A stretch of DNA of 64,000 bases from Streptomyces sp. NRRL F-525 (GCF_000716605.1 NZ_JNXE01000031.1:117721-181720), one strand, 5' to 3'; positions 8,437 through 17,596 are shown, numbered from the stretch's first letter. A program made the numbers and translations. The notes: generated by a model from the sequence alone, not told the origin.

Positions 8437-8555
8437 ACACCTCACCATCCGTCCCGTCGATTCCCCGCACTATTCTCGGGCTGTTCCCGGTCTGTCGCGG
8501 AGCACAGGGGCGCGACCGGGGCGTGACCGGGGAATTCAGGGGAGGCGGCGCCGTC

Positions 8556-10598
8556 GTGGAGAAACTGGGGGCGGGCGATCCGCAGCGGATCGGGGCGTAC
8601 CGGCTGCTTGCCCGGCTGGGCGCCGGTGGCATGGGGCACGTGTATCTGGCCCGGTCGGACCGGGGACGCACGGTCGCCGTGAAGCTGGTGCGGGAGGACC
8701 TCGCCGCGCAGGAGGAGTTCCGAGCGCGGTTCCGGCAGGAGGTGCGGGCCGCGCGGCGGGTCGGCGGCCACTGGACGGCACCCGTGCTGGACGCGGACAC
8801 CGAGGCCGAGGTGCCGTGGGTGGCCACCGGGTACGTCGCCGGGCCCAGCCTGCAACAGGTCGTCGGGCGGGACCACGGCGCACTGCCCGAGCGCTCGGTA
8901 CGGATCCTCGCGGCCGGGCTCGCGCACGCGCTCCAGGACATCCACGCCGCCGGCATCGTCCACCGCGACCTCAAGCCGTCCAACGTGCTGGTGACCATCG
9001 ACGGCCCCCGCGTCATCGACTTCGGCATAGCGCGGGCCCTGGAGACCCAGGCCGGCGACGGACTCACCCGCACCGGTTCGCTGGTCGGCTCGCCCGGTTT
9101 CATGGCACCGGAACAGGTGCGGGGCGACCGCATCACCCCGGCGTGCGACGTCTTCTGCCTCGGTTCCGTCCTCGCCTACGCCGCGACCGGCACCCTTCCC
9201 TTCGGCGCCGCCAACAGCGGTGTGCACGCCCTGATGTTCCGCATCGCCCAGGAGGAACCCGACCTGTCGGGCGTCCCCGAGGGCATCGCCGACCTCGTCC
9301 GCGACTGCCTCCGCAAGGACCCGGCCACCCGCCCCACCCTCAACCGCATCCTCGACCGCACGGGCGCGGAGGACACCGTCTCCGGCGGCCGCTCCCGCGA
9401 CCCGTGGCTGCCGGGCCCGCTGGTGGCCCAACTCGGCCGCCATGCGGTGCAGTTGCTGGACACGGAGGACCCGGAGACGACGGAACTGGAACGGGTGGAG
9501 GTGGAGCGAGCGGATCCGGCCCCGGAGAGCGGGGACCCGGAGGCGGTTCAGGGCGCCGCCCCTGTTTCCGCCGCCGTTCCCGCCGTTCCCACTTCCGCCC
9601 CAGCCCCCGTCGCCGTCCCCGTGGAGAAGCCGGACCTCCTCCGAAAAACACCCACCACTTCCGAGGCCTCCCCCGAGCACGCCCCCGCCTCCGACGACTC
9701 CTCCCCGACCCCACCCGTACCGGCACCGGCTCCCGGCGCGCCGCAGGGCGACCACTCTCCGACGGTGGTCGCGGAGCAGGCCGGAGCCACCCGGACACCG
9801 CCGCCCCCACAACCCCCGCACCCGGCCTACGGCTACCCGCAACAGCACCCCCAGCCCTCCGCCGCCTACGCCGACCCGCAGCAGGCGTACCCCCAGCCCC
9901 CGCCCCGCCAACTCCTCGGCTGGGGCGGCCAGGTGCCGTACAACCCCTACCCGCACAACGGCGGCCTCGGCGCCACCCCGCCCTACGGCCCGGGACCGGC
10001 CGGGATGGCCCCGGCGTACGGGGAACCCCAGCCGCCGCGCAGGAACGGCAGGTCGACCGCGTTCCTCGTCGTGGTCGCGCTGGTCGTCGCGCTGGGCGCC
10101 GGCGGTTCGGTGTACGCGTTGATGAAGGACGGGAGCAACAGCGGCCGTACGAAGGCCGGTTCGGGCAGTCAGGCCACGAGTGCCGCGCCCTCGACCCCGG
10201 GGCCGACCGCGACCACCGGGAAACCGTCGCCGTCCGCCACACCGACCAGCGACGGCGCCGTACCCGGCGGATACCTCGGCACCTGGAACGCGTCCATCGA
10301 CAACGCCACGGGCCACAACACCCGCCAACTCACCATCCGGCAGGGGAAGGTGGGCTCCCCGGTGCTGACACTGGTCGCGGACGGACCCGGCTACCACTGC
10401 GAGTTCACCGCCGACCTCGCCCAAGAACCGGGCGGCGACAGCCCGTTGGCGATCGGCGCGTCCACCGTCACCTCCGGGAAGCCGCTGTCGTCCTGCAACC
10501 CGGGTTCCGCCACCGAGATCACTCTGCTGTCGGACACCACGCTGGAGCGGGTGAACACCAGCAACGGGGAGAAGCTGACGTACACGAAGGCGGGCTGA
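8556..10598 (+). CDS. transmembrane serine/threonine protein kinase
   Basis: 680 residues from the GTG at 8556, chosen because GGGGAGG lies ten bases upstream (a GTG at 8523 would add 11 residues). The Hanks-type kinase domain spans about 13-270: glycine loop 'LGAGGMGHVY', Lys43 in 'VAVKLV', catalytic 'HRDLKPSN' at 136-143, 'DFG' at 155-157 and 'APEQ' at 184-187. All catalytic residues are present. A long Pro/Ala/Gln-rich linker follows, then one membrane helix at about 500-523 and an extracellular domain of about 150 residues with no PASTA repeats, which probably senses an external signal. The S. coelicolor neighbour of recR also encodes a kinase (from memory, SCO3621). Confidence 0.93.
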   Translation: MEKLGAGDPQRIGAYRLLARLGAGGMGHVYLARSDRGRTVAVKLVREDLAAQEEFRARFRQEVRAARRVGGHWTAPVLDADTEAEVPWVATGYVAGPSLQQVVGRDHGALPERSVRILAAGLAHALQDIHAAGIVHRDLKPSNVLVTIDGPRVIDFGIARALETQAGDGLTRTGSLVGSPGFMAPEQVRGDRITPACDVFCLGSVLAYAATGTLPFGAANSGVHALMFRIAQEEPDLSGVPEGIADLVRDCLRKDPATRPTLNRILDRTGAEDTVSGGRSRDPWLPGPLVAQLGRHAVQLLDTEDPETTELERVEVERADPAPESGDPEAVQGAAPVSAAVPAVPTSAPAPVAVPVEKPDLLRKTPTTSEASPEHAPASDDSSPTPPVPAPAPGAPQGDHSPTVVAEQAGATRTPPPPQPPHPAYGYPQQHPQPSAAYADPQQAYPQPPPRQLLGWGGQVPYNPYPHNGGLGATPPYGPGPAGMAPAYGEPQPPRRNGRSTAFLVVVALVVALGAGGSVYALMKDGSNSGRTKAGSGSQATSAAPSTPGPTATTGKPSPSATPTSDGAVPGGYLGTWNASIDNATGHNTRQLTIRQGKVGSPVLTLVADGPGYHCEFTADLAQEPGGDSPLAIGASTVTSGKPLSSCNPGSATEITLLSDTTLERVNTSNGEKLTYTKAG

Positions 10599-10740
10599 GC
10601 CTCTCGCGGACGGTGAGCTGAACTCCCTTCACGTCAGGGTCAGTTGAACGTCACGCGAACTTCGTTCGGAACCCCCTGTGTGTTGTCCGGTGCCGCTCGT
10701 ACCGTGACCCCACGATCCGGCTGGGGAGCGGGGGCCCGCA

Positions 10741-12267
10741 GTGGAGTGGCTGAGCGCGGAGAACGTCGTCGCCGTCGGCACGGCGGTGCTCGGCATCGTC
10801 GCGTCCGGCGTGATGGTCTGGTACGAACGCCGGGTGCCGCGCCGGAAACGGATCGGCTATCGCGTCCAGATGGACAACCCCATTGGCGACGACGTCCGTT
10901 CGGGCCGTGCGAACAGACGCCTCGGCCTCTTCGACGAGGCCCCCGGCATGTCCGACGCCACCCTCGTCCTGCTGCGTATCGAGAACGACGGCTCGCAGAG
11001 CATCGCCGACAACGACTACACCGGGCGTGAACTCCACGGCCTCACCGCGGTGTTCACCGACCGCACGATCCGCGGTGTCTCGGTCACCCAGCCCGTCGGC
11101 ACCGACCATCTGATGGACCACTTCACCCCGGCGGCCGGCCTCGGCTACGACACCAACACCCTGCGCATCCCGCGCGTCCCGCTCAACCCCCGCGACCACT
11201 TCAAGCTCCTGGTGCTGCTGTCCGGCGGTGACGTCGGCTGCCCGATCCGGCTCATCGGCGGCATCCGCGACGGCGAGGTGCACCCCAACCGCAGCGCCAC
11301 CCCGGACGACAAGGCGCCCCTGTTCAGCCGCGCCTCCCGGCTGATCACCATCATGCTCACGGTGTGCGTGGTGACGCTGGCGGCGATCGTCGTGGTCCGT
11401 GACGACAGCCCGCCCCCGATCGGCTGCGCCCACGGCACCCTGACCGTCACCGGTTCGACCACCTTCGCCCCGGTCGTGGAGGAGGTCGCGAAGAAGTACG
11501 AACGGGACTGCGAGGGCGCGAAGGTCGTGGTCGACCCGCACGGATCGACGGCGGGCGTAAGGGAGTTGGAGGCCACCGGGCTCGCGTCGACGAAGGGCTC
11601 CCCGGCCGTCGTAGCCCTCTCGGACGGACCCAAGCCGAGCGACATGCCGCGACTGCGTGAGAACCGCGTCGCGATGTCGGTCTTCGCGATCGTCGTCAAC
11701 GACGGCATCCCGCTGAAGAACCTGTCGACCGCGGACGTACGACGCCTGTACCGGGGCGAGATCAAGAACTGGCGGCAGCTCGGCGGGCCGAATCTCGCGG
11801 TGCATCTGGTCAGCCGGGACGCCAACTCCGGTACGCGGCAGGTGTTCCAGCGCCGGGTGCTGCAGCGCGGCGAGATCGCCAACTCCTCTGTCGACTGCGT
11901 GCACAAGGACGACCCGACCGCGCCCGTCATCAGGTGTGAACTCGACTCCACGGACCAGGTGTTGAGCCAGGTCGCCGAACTCTCCGGCGCGATCGGCTAC
12001 AGCGAACTCACCCTCGCGTCCGGCGCCAAGGGTCTGCACACCCTCCGGCTGGACGGCCATCCGCCCTCCGTGGACGCCATCGAACACGGGACGAGCGCCT
12101 ATCCGTACCGCGAGATCGAGTACGCCTACACCTACGGCCAGCCCCCGGCCGACTCCCTCGCGTCGAGCTTCCTGACGTATCTCTCGCGGGGCAACGGCCA
12201 GGACGTGATCCGCACCCACGGCCACATCCCGTGCTGGACGCCGGAGGGCCTCAAGCTCTGCGCCTAG
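10741..12267 (+). CDS. membrane-anchored PstS-like substrate-binding domain protein
   Basis: 508 residues from the GTG at 10741. Predicted membrane segments lie at about 7-27 and 201-219, with an intervening cytoplasmic-looking beta-rich region. From about residue 231 to the end is a periplasmic-binding-protein domain of the phosphate type: 'GTLTVTGSTTFAPVV', 'DPHGSTAGVRELEATG' and 'SRDANSGTRQVFQ', which correspond to the oxyanion-binding loops of PstS. Unlike PstS it has no lipobox and no pst transport genes nearby, so a sensory role is more likely than uptake. It is downstream of the kinase and may work with it. Confidence 0.8.
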   Translation: MEWLSAENVVAVGTAVLGIVASGVMVWYERRVPRRKRIGYRVQMDNPIGDDVRSGRANRRLGLFDEAPGMSDATLVLLRIENDGSQSIADNDYTGRELHGLTAVFTDRTIRGVSVTQPVGTDHLMDHFTPAAGLGYDTNTLRIPRVPLNPRDHFKLLVLLSGGDVGCPIRLIGGIRDGEVHPNRSATPDDKAPLFSRASRLITIMLTVCVVTLAAIVVVRDDSPPPIGCAHGTLTVTGSTTFAPVVEEVAKKYERDCEGAKVVVDPHGSTAGVRELEATGLASTKGSPAVVALSDGPKPSDMPRLRENRVAMSVFAIVVNDGIPLKNLSTADVRRLYRGEIKNWRQLGGPNLAVHLVSRDANSGTRQVFQRRVLQRGEIANSSVDCVHKDDPTAPVIRCELDSTDQVLSQVAELSGAIGYSELTLASGAKGLHTLRLDGHPPSVDAIEHGTSAYPYREIEYAYTYGQPPADSLASSFLTYLSRGNGQDVIRTHGHIPCWTPEGLKLCA

Positions 12268-12280
12268 CCCGGTGCTCAGT

Positions 12281-13000
12281 TCATCGGGGCTCGGGCGGCC
12301 GCTGCCTCGGCATGTTCGGGCGGCTGCCGCCCCCGGGGCCGCCCGGTCCCGGCGGCTGCGGGAACCGGCCCTGGACGACGGTCCCCTCCTGCCGGCTCCC
12401 GGGGACCACCGCGGACTGGATGCCCAGTGGCCCCGCCCCGGTCCGGAACTCCACCATCCAGTCGGCGGTCTCCACCCGGACCAGTTCCGTCACGTCCTCG
12501 GAGAAGCGCCGCAGCACGGCCAGACACCGGTCCGCGGCCTCGCTCGCCGTGCCTTCCGCCGGTCCCAGGAACTCCCGGACGCCCTCCGACGCCCAGTCGA
12601 ACTGGAGCACCTGGAGACGCCGCTGCACGGCCTGCGCCGTAGCGACGTCCCTCATCCAGCCGGAGGTCATCCCGAAGAACCGGTCCCCGGCCACGCACGC
12701 GGCCCCCAGCAGCAGCGCCAGATAGCCCCAGGCGGCCAGCCCGTCCACCACCCCGGTCAGGTCCAGCAGGGGCAGCGCCGCGCCCGCCAGCGCGCCCAGC
12801 GCCGCGCCCGCGCGCAGCATCCGCGCCCCGCGCCGCTTCCACACCCGGCCGGTGAGATAGCCGGCCGCCGTCTCCAGCGCCCCGCGCTCGACCCACCGGT
12901 ACAGCTCGTCCAGCCGGGCCGTCGGCTCGCCCCAGTCCCCGAGCGGAAACGTCCGCCCGGCCAGATCGCCGCCTTCGGGCTGAATCTCCGGCTGACCCAC
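12281..13000 (-). CDS. SLATT-like two-TM protein
   Basis: 239 residues from the GTG at 13000, with GGGAGT upstream. Two adjacent membrane helices (about 61-81 and 86-106) follow the conserved-looking 'DELYRWVERGALETA', and a cytoplasmic helical tail begins with 'GDRFFGMTSGWMRD'. This order fits the SLATT family, a two-helix membrane domain known in nucleotide-signal-dependent effector systems. No SMODS, SLOG or nuclease partner is next to it here, and Streptomyces carry a housekeeping form near recR (recollection). The C-terminus is Pro/Gly-rich. It is convergent with the PstS-like gene. Confidence 0.62.
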   Translation of the reverse strand: MGQPEIQPEGGDLAGRTFPLGDWGEPTARLDELYRWVERGALETAAGYLTGRVWKRRGARMLRAGAALGALAGAALPLLDLTGVVDGLAAWGYLALLLGAACVAGDRFFGMTSGWMRDVATAQAVQRRLQVLQFDWASEGVREFLGPAEGTASEAADRCLAVLRRFSEDVTELVRVETADWMVEFRTGAGPLGIQSAVVPGSRQEGTVVQGRFPQPPGPGGPGGGSRPNMPRQRPPEPR

Positions 13001-13261
13001 CCGGCACTCCCTTACGTCGTGTGACACCTGATGCTGATGTGCCGGACCCTTCCTACCGCCCAATGGGTGGCGAAGGATCTGGTTTCACCTCTTTTCCGCC
13101 CGGAAGTGGGTCTTGATCAGGTATAGGACACGGTGAAGACTCACTCGAAAGAGTGCCGAAGCGATGACTGCCCGGAGCACGTAGGCTCGTGCCGAGCGGG
13201 CGGAACCGCGCCCATACAGCCGTATCCAAGACTGACAGCCGTACGAAACCAGGAGCTGATC

Positions 13262-13606
13262 GTGATTCCCGGTGGTGGCCAGCCCAATATGCAGCAGTTG
13301 TTGCAGCAGGCCCAGAAGATGCAGCAGGACCTGGCGGCCGCGCAGGAGGAACTGGCGCGGACCGAGGTCGACGGACAGGCGGGCGGCGGGCTGGTCAAGG
13401 CCACCGTCACCGGCGCCGGCGAGCTCCGCGCGCTGAAGATCGACCCGAAGGCGGTCGACCCGGAGGACACCGAGACCCTCGCGGACCTCATCGTCGCGGC
13501 GGTCCAGGCGGCCAACGAGAACGCGCAGACCCTCCAGCAGCAGAAGCTCGGCCCGCTCGCGCAAGGCCTCGGCGGCGGCAGCGGTATCCCGGGTCTGCCT
13601 TTCTAA
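13262..13606 (+). CDS. YbaB/EbfC nucleoid-associated protein
   Basis: 114 residues from a GTG with AGGAG at proper spacing. It has the family's Met/Gln-rich N-terminal helix ('[22 protein letters not shown]'-like), the central sheet with '[25 protein letters not shown]' and a C-terminal helix ending in a Gly-rich tail. EbfC/YbaB binds DNA as a 'tweezer' dimer and is almost always encoded just upstream of recR, as here. Longer in-frame readings upstream cross the intergenic region and lack a binding site. Confidence 0.95.
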   Translation: MIPGGGQPNMQQLLQQAQKMQQDLAAAQEELARTEVDGQAGGGLVKATVTGAGELRALKIDPKAVDPEDTETLADLIVAAVQAANENAQTLQQQKLGPLAQGLGGGSGIPGLPF

Positions 13607-13679
13607 GACAGGCCGCGGCCAACTACGGTACGTACGTGTCACGCGTACCGCATGACTCCACGGAAGGGCAGGCAGTCCG

Positions 13680-14279
13680 TTGTACGAAGGCGTGGTCCAG
13701 GACCTCATCGACGAATTGGGGCGACTCCCCGGCGTCGGTCCCAAGAGCGCGCAGCGGATCGCCTTCCACATCCTGCAGGCGGAGCCGACGGACGTACGGC
13801 GGCTCGCGCAGTGCCTGATGGAGGTCAAGGCGAAGGTCCGCTTCTGCGCGACCTGCGGAAACGTTGCGCAGGAAGAACTGTGCGGGATCTGCCGCGACCC
13901 GCGCCGCGACCTCTCGGTGATCTGCGTGGTCGAGGAGCCGAAGGACGTAGTGGCGGTCGAGCGCACGCGCGAGTTCCGAGGCAAGTACCACGTCCTCGGC
14001 GGAGCGATCAGCCCGATCGAAGGTGTCGGACCCGACGACCTGCGTATACGAGAACTTCTCGCGCGGTTGGCCGACGGTACGGTCACGGAACTGATCCTTG
14101 CCACGGACCCCAATCTGGAAGGCGAGGCCACGGCCACGTACCTCGCCCGCATGATCAAGCCCATGGGCCTCAAGGTCACCCGCCTGGCCAGCGGCCTCCC
14201 GGTGGGCGGCGACCTGGAATACGCGGACGAGGTGACCCTCGGCCGCGCCTTCGAGGGGAGACGACTCCTAGATGTCTGA
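13680..14279 (+). CDS. recR: recombination mediator RecR
   Basis: 199 residues, the standard length. Domains in order: helix-hairpin-helix ('[20 protein letters not shown]'), a four-cysteine zinc finger ('CATCGN'...'CGIC', about residues 57-74), a TOPRIM domain ('[16 protein letters not shown]' and the later '[13 protein letters not shown]'), and the C-terminal Walker-B-like '[22 protein letters not shown]'. With RecO and RecF it loads RecA on gapped DNA. The start is a TTG at 13680. The last eight bases overlap the next gene. Confidence 0.97.
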   Translation: MYEGVVQDLIDELGRLPGVGPKSAQRIAFHILQAEPTDVRRLAQCLMEVKAKVRFCATCGNVAQEELCGICRDPRRDLSVICVVEEPKDVVAVERTREFRGKYHVLGGAISPIEGVGPDDLRIRELLARLADGTVTELILATDPNLEGEATATYLARMIKPMGLKVTRLASGLPVGGDLEYADEVTLGRAFEGRRLLDV

Positions 14280-14931
14280 CGCCACGCTGCATGCCACCGA
14301 TCCGGACCCGGACGACTTCGCGGTCCAGATCGCGGACCAGGTCGAGAGCTTCCTGGTGGCCGTGTTCGAGGTCGCGAAGGGCGAGGACCCGGACTCCGCG
14401 GTCCCCTTCCTCCTCCTGGAGGTGTCCCAACTCCTCCTGGCGGGCGGCCGGTTGGGCGCGCACGAGGACATCCTCCCGGACGAGCGCTACGAGCCCGACC
14501 TGGGCCCGGAGCCGGACGTGGACGAGATCCGCGAGCGCTTCGCGGTGATGCTGGAGCCGATCGACGTGTACTCGGAGGTCTTCGACCCCTACGAGCCGCG
14601 CAAGGCCCCGGTTCCGGCCCGCATCTCCGACGACCTCGCCGACGTCATCACCGACCTCCGCCACGGCATGGCCCACTACCGCGCCGGCCGCACCACGGAG
14701 GCCCTGTGGTGGTGGCAGTTCTCCTACTTCTCCAACTGGGGCTCCACCGCCTCGGCCACCCTTCGCGCCCTCCAGTCCCTGGTAGCCCACGTCCGCCTCA
14801 ACCAGCCCCTCCCGGAACTGGACGGCCTGGACACGGACGTGAGCATGGGCGACGAGACGCTGGAGTTCGAGGCGGGCGCGGTGATGGCGGAGGAGATCGC
14901 GGGGCCGTTGGGGATCAGGCCGGTCAAGTAG
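14272..14931 (+). CDS. DUF5063 domain-containing protein
   Basis: 219 residues from the ATG at 14272, which overlaps recR by eight bases, so it belongs to the ybaB-recR operon. It is an acidic, largely helical protein with a conserved-looking central '[32 protein letters not shown]'. This family is found next to recR throughout Streptomyces (family knowledge). No enzyme motif is visible. Function unknown. Confidence 0.88.
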   Translation: MSDATLHATDPDPDDFAVQIADQVESFLVAVFEVAKGEDPDSAVPFLLLEVSQLLLAGGRLGAHEDILPDERYEPDLGPEPDVDEIRERFAVMLEPIDVYSEVFDPYEPRKAPVPARISDDLADVITDLRHGMAHYRAGRTTEALWWWQFSYFSNWGSTASATLRALQSLVAHVRLNQPLPELDGLDTDVSMGDETLEFEAGAVMAEEIAGPLGIRPVK

Positions 14932-14950
14932 GCCCGAGTCGTTCGCGCCT

Positions 14951-14979
14951 TTGTTCACTCGTTGAGCTGAACATATAAG
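14951..14979 (+). promoter_or_regulatory. putative promoter of the toxin-antitoxin pair
   Basis: TTGTTC (14951-14956) and TATAAG (14974-14979) are 17 bases apart, followed by an AT-rich stretch unusual for this region. The expected start point is near 14986, giving a short leader before the ATG at 15014. Confidence 0.5.
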
Positions 14980-15013
14980 GATTTCCTTCTTCTGCTCCAC
15001 ATCGTACGCTCGG

Positions 15014-15409
15014 ATGTGGAGCATGAACTGGGAGATCAACCTCCATCCCTCGGTGGAGTCGTGGCTGCTCAAGCTGGCAGAGGAGGACCCGATGTCCGCG
15101 GACCTCGTTGAAGCTGCGATCGACATGCTCGCCGAGAGCGGCCCCGCGTTGGGGCGTCCGCTGGTGGACCGGCTTACCGGCTCCTGGACGCACAACCTCA
15201 AGGAGTTGCGACCTGGCAGCTCAAGACGTACAGAGGTTCGGATCCTCTTCGTTTTCGACTCCAGGAGAGAGGCGATTCTGCTGGTGGCGGGGGACAAGTC
15301 CGGCCGCTGGAGGGACTGGTATCACGAGTCGATCCCCCTCGCCGAGGCCCGCTATGACGAGTACCTGGCCGCCGCTGACGAGGCAGGAAAGGACAGGAAG
15401 GTCCGATGA
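15014..15409 (+). CDS. RelE/HigB-like toxin of a type II toxin-antitoxin pair
   Basis: 131 residues from the ATG at 15014 (15023 is an alternative; neither has a clear ribosome-binding site). The fold signature is that of phage-derived Gp49/HigB toxins: 'VDRLTGSWTHNLKELRPGSS' followed by 'VRILFVFDSRREAILLVAGDKSGRW'. Such toxins cleave mRNA on the ribosome. Toxin-before-antitoxin order and a four-base ATGA overlap with the XRE gene are typical of HigBA. It lies in an accessory stretch between conserved core genes. Confidence 0.85.
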   Translation: MWSMNWEINLHPSVESWLLKLAEEDPMSADLVEAAIDMLAESGPALGRPLVDRLTGSWTHNLKELRPGSSRRTEVRILFVFDSRREAILLVAGDKSGRWRDWYHESIPLAEARYDEYLAAADEAGKDRKVR

Positions 15410-15738
15410 GCCAGTACAGCAGTTGGACAGAGACCAAGCGCCGGATGAGGGAGAACCAGGCCGGGGTGTCCGACGCCGAGTGGGCATCCCGTAAGCAGTC
15501 GGCTCGTACGGCGACCGAGGCGTACGTCGTGGGCCACCATCTGCGTGAGATCCGCGAGGAACAGGGGCTGACGCAGGCTCAGGTGGCGGAGGCGGTGGGG
15601 ATTTCTCAGGCCAGGGTCTCCCAGATCGAGCGGGGGGAGATTCACAACCTGGAGACGATGCGTACGTATGCGGAGGCGCTCGGCGCTCGGATCACTGTGA
15701 CGATCGAGTACGGGGACCGGACGGCCGGGGCCGCCTGA
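15406..15738 (+). CDS. XRE/HigA-like antitoxin
   Basis: 110 residues. A canonical helix-turn-helix occupies about residues 45-100: 'LREIREEQGLTQAQVAEAVG', 'ISQARVSQIERGEIHNLETM' and then 'YAEALGARITVTIEYGD', the usual HigA ending. It should neutralise the toxin encoded just upstream and repress the shared promoter. Its start overlaps the toxin stop. Confidence 0.88.
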   Translation: MSQYSSWTETKRRMRENQAGVSDAEWASRKQSARTATEAYVVGHHLREIREEQGLTQAQVAEAVGISQARVSQIERGEIHNLETMRTYAEALGARITVTIEYGDRTAGAA

Positions 15739-15841
15739 ACGTTGCGTCGGTCAGTCTTGTCCGGAGCCAAGTGGGCGTACCCATTTTCCCCGGGAACCGC
15801 AGCCTCCCGTGGACGCTCCGTGCACCCCATCGCTTCCCTGA

Positions 15842-15940
15842 ATGACCCATCCCGCCCATTACGGCGGCCGACTCCTCGACGAACTCGGCCGCCTGGACGA
15901 ACGCTTCGTGCCCGCTGACTGGTCAACAGGCATCAGCTGA
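15842..15940 (+). other. short open frame, possible gene remnant
   Basis: A 32-codon frame (ATG at 15842, stop at 15938) reading 'HYGGRLLDELGRLDERF' and ending in 'TGIS'. It has Streptomyces-like third-position GC but overlaps the 3' end of the next minus-strand gene and has no clear ribosome-binding site. It could be the tail of a decayed gene. Bases 15741-15841 hold nothing else I can recognise. Confidence 0.2.
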
Positions 15941-16334
15941 CCGCTCCGACGGCGGTGAGCAGCAACTTCTGGTCGACGTACGGCGCCGTAGCCGTAGGCT
16001 CGCTGTACCACCGCAACGGCCACGTGTTCCCGTAGAGCGCCGGAATCCCGATGTACGTGACGGTACGAGTGCCCCGGCCGCCGAACTGCTGCACACCCAA
16101 AGGCCAGTTGTGCCGGCGCACTTCCCCCGGCGCCAGCAGGAAGTACATCCACCGGAACCCCGCCGCCTCACAGACAACAGGCCCCGCATCCCCGTCGGCG
16201 GCCTCGATGAGACGCGTGGCGACCTGTTCTCCCCGTACGCCTTCGATGCGTACGGCGTCGAAGTGGACGCCGGTGAGCCGGAGTTGGTGGCCGGACGCGG
16301 GAATCCAGTCCGGTAGGTGAATTGATTCGGTCAT
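15933..16334 (-). CDS. conserved hypothetical protein
   Basis: 133 residues from the ATG at 16334 (a GTG at 16340 adds two). It is a soluble, beta-rich protein with 'ASGHQLRLTGVHFDAVRI', 'GFRWMYFLLAPG' and 'YIGIPALYGNTWPLRWYSEP'. Such proteins are often encoded beside XRE/DUF397 pairs in Streptomyces (from memory), which fits here: it is divergent from that pair and shares the short region holding the operator palindrome. No enzymatic motif is seen. Confidence 0.7.
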   Translation of the reverse strand: MTESIHLPDWIPASGHQLRLTGVHFDAVRIEGVRGEQVATRLIEAADGDAGPVVCEAAGFRWMYFLLAPGEVRRHNWPLGVQQFGGRGTRTVTYIGIPALYGNTWPLRWYSEPTATAPYVDQKLLLTAVGAVS

Positions 16335-16381
16335 GGTCACACGGTGGCGTTTGCGAAGCTACGCTCGGTAGTGACTGAGGT

Positions 16382-16401
16382 GATACACGCCGGGGTGTAT
16401 C
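16382..16401. promoter_or_regulatory. operator palindrome of the XRE/DUF397 pair
   Basis: GATACAC-GCCGGG-GTGTATC: seven-base perfect arms with a six-base centre, ending 17 bases before the GTG start of the XRE gene. Its AT-containing arms stand out from the local composition. It is probably the site bound by the XRE protein itself. Confidence 0.65.
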
Positions 16402-16418
16402 GGTCGGAGGTGGGTGCT

Positions 16419-17237
16419 GTGTCGGGCCAGTCCAACGCCAACTCCCTGCCGCCGCCTGCGGCCTGGCGGTACAGCGGGAACCAGCTGAAGCGGTGGCGCA
16501 CGAAGGCCAATGTGAGCCGGGAGCAGCTGGCCGCCGCCTCCAACTACGCGCCGGACACCATCAAAGCCATGGAGCAGGGCGTACGGATGCCGACGCCGCG
16601 CGTGCTCGATGTGGCCGATGACCTGTGCCGGGCCGACGGGATGTTGAGCGCGGCCAAGGACTATCTGAAGAGGGAGAAGTTCCCAGCACGGTTGCACGAG
16701 TACGTGGAGAGGGAGAAAGAGGCGACCAGCCGTTGGTCGTACGACGCCACCTACATCCCCGGGCTATTGCAGACGAAGAACTACACGCGGACGCTGATCG
16801 AGAACCGTTACCCGCCCTTGGACGAGGAGACGGTCGAGGAGCGGATCATCGGCCGTTTGGAGCGGCAGGCGATCCTCACCGAGCGGAAGCCGCCCGTGGC
16901 CCTCAGGTTCGTCATCTATGAGGCGGCGCTGCGGAGTCCCCTGGTCGATACCGAACAGTTGAGCCGCTTGCTGGAGGTTTCCCGGCTGCGGAATGTCGTG
17001 ATCCAGGTGCTCCCCTTCGTAAAGGCCATCCCTGCGGCGTTGTTGGGCCCCATGGTGCTGCTGGAGACCCGCGACCACGAGCGGTTTGCCTACGCGGAGG
17101 GGCAGTTGGGCGGCCTGCTGTCGGCCGACCCGGACCTCGTCAGCCGCACGGCCGAGCGGCTTAGCATGATCCGCGCGGAGGCTCTCAGCCCCGCAGAGTC
17201 GGCCCGTTTCGTCGAGCGGATGGTGGAGCAGCGATGA
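16419..17237 (+). CDS. XRE-family regulator with DUF5753
   Basis: 272 residues from the GTG at 16419, picked because GGAGG lies eight bases upstream. The helix-turn-helix is at about 25-80 ('LKRWRTKANVSREQLAAASNY'). The rest is the DUF5753 domain: 'YIPGLLQTKNYTRTLIE', 'VIYEAALRSPLV' and 'VLPFVKAIPAALLGPMVLLE'. This is the large Streptomyces family that includes WhiJ-type developmental regulators, nearly always paired with a small DUF397 protein that modulates DNA binding. The ATGA overlap with that partner shows coupling. Confidence 0.92.
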   Translation: MSGQSNANSLPPPAAWRYSGNQLKRWRTKANVSREQLAAASNYAPDTIKAMEQGVRMPTPRVLDVADDLCRADGMLSAAKDYLKREKFPARLHEYVEREKEATSRWSYDATYIPGLLQTKNYTRTLIENRYPPLDEETVEERIIGRLERQAILTERKPPVALRFVIYEAALRSPLVDTEQLSRLLEVSRLRNVVIQVLPFVKAIPAALLGPMVLLETRDHERFAYAEGQLGGLLSADPDLVSRTAERLSMIRAEALSPAESARFVERMVEQR

Positions 17238-17425
17238 ATGACCAGTTGAAGTGGTTCAAGTCGAGTTACAGCGATGACGAGGGTGGCGAGTGCGTAGAAG
17301 CAGCCATCCCCGCCCCCCGAACCACCATCCACATCCGCGACTCGAAGAACCCCTCAGGCCCTCAACTCACCGTCACCGCCGCCTCCTGGGCAGCCTTCGT
17401 TTCCGCAGCTCACCCCGGAGCTTGA
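17234..17425 (+). CDS. DUF397 domain-containing protein
   Basis: 63 residues, the usual length. The N-terminal 'LKWFKSSYSDDEGGECVEAA' and central 'IHIRDSKNPSGPQLTV' with a terminal 'WAAFVSAA' are diagnostic for DUF397. It is the partner of the preceding XRE regulator; in studied pairs the two antagonise each other. Confidence 0.93.
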   Translation: MNDQLKWFKSSYSDDEGGECVEAAIPAPRTTIHIRDSKNPSGPQLTVTAASWAAFVSAAHPGA

Positions 17426-17596
17426 GCCCCGGGATCCGAGCTCTTTTCTTGGGTTCTGGGCTGGTTGAAAACAACCCAACCAACCAGGCCTGTAAGTGAG
17501 TTGAGGGGGGTTTAACCCGAACGGGTGACGTTCGATGATCAGCTTGCGCTGGAACGTAAAGCCACTCTAGGTTCACGGCAAACAAGCAAATAGTTC

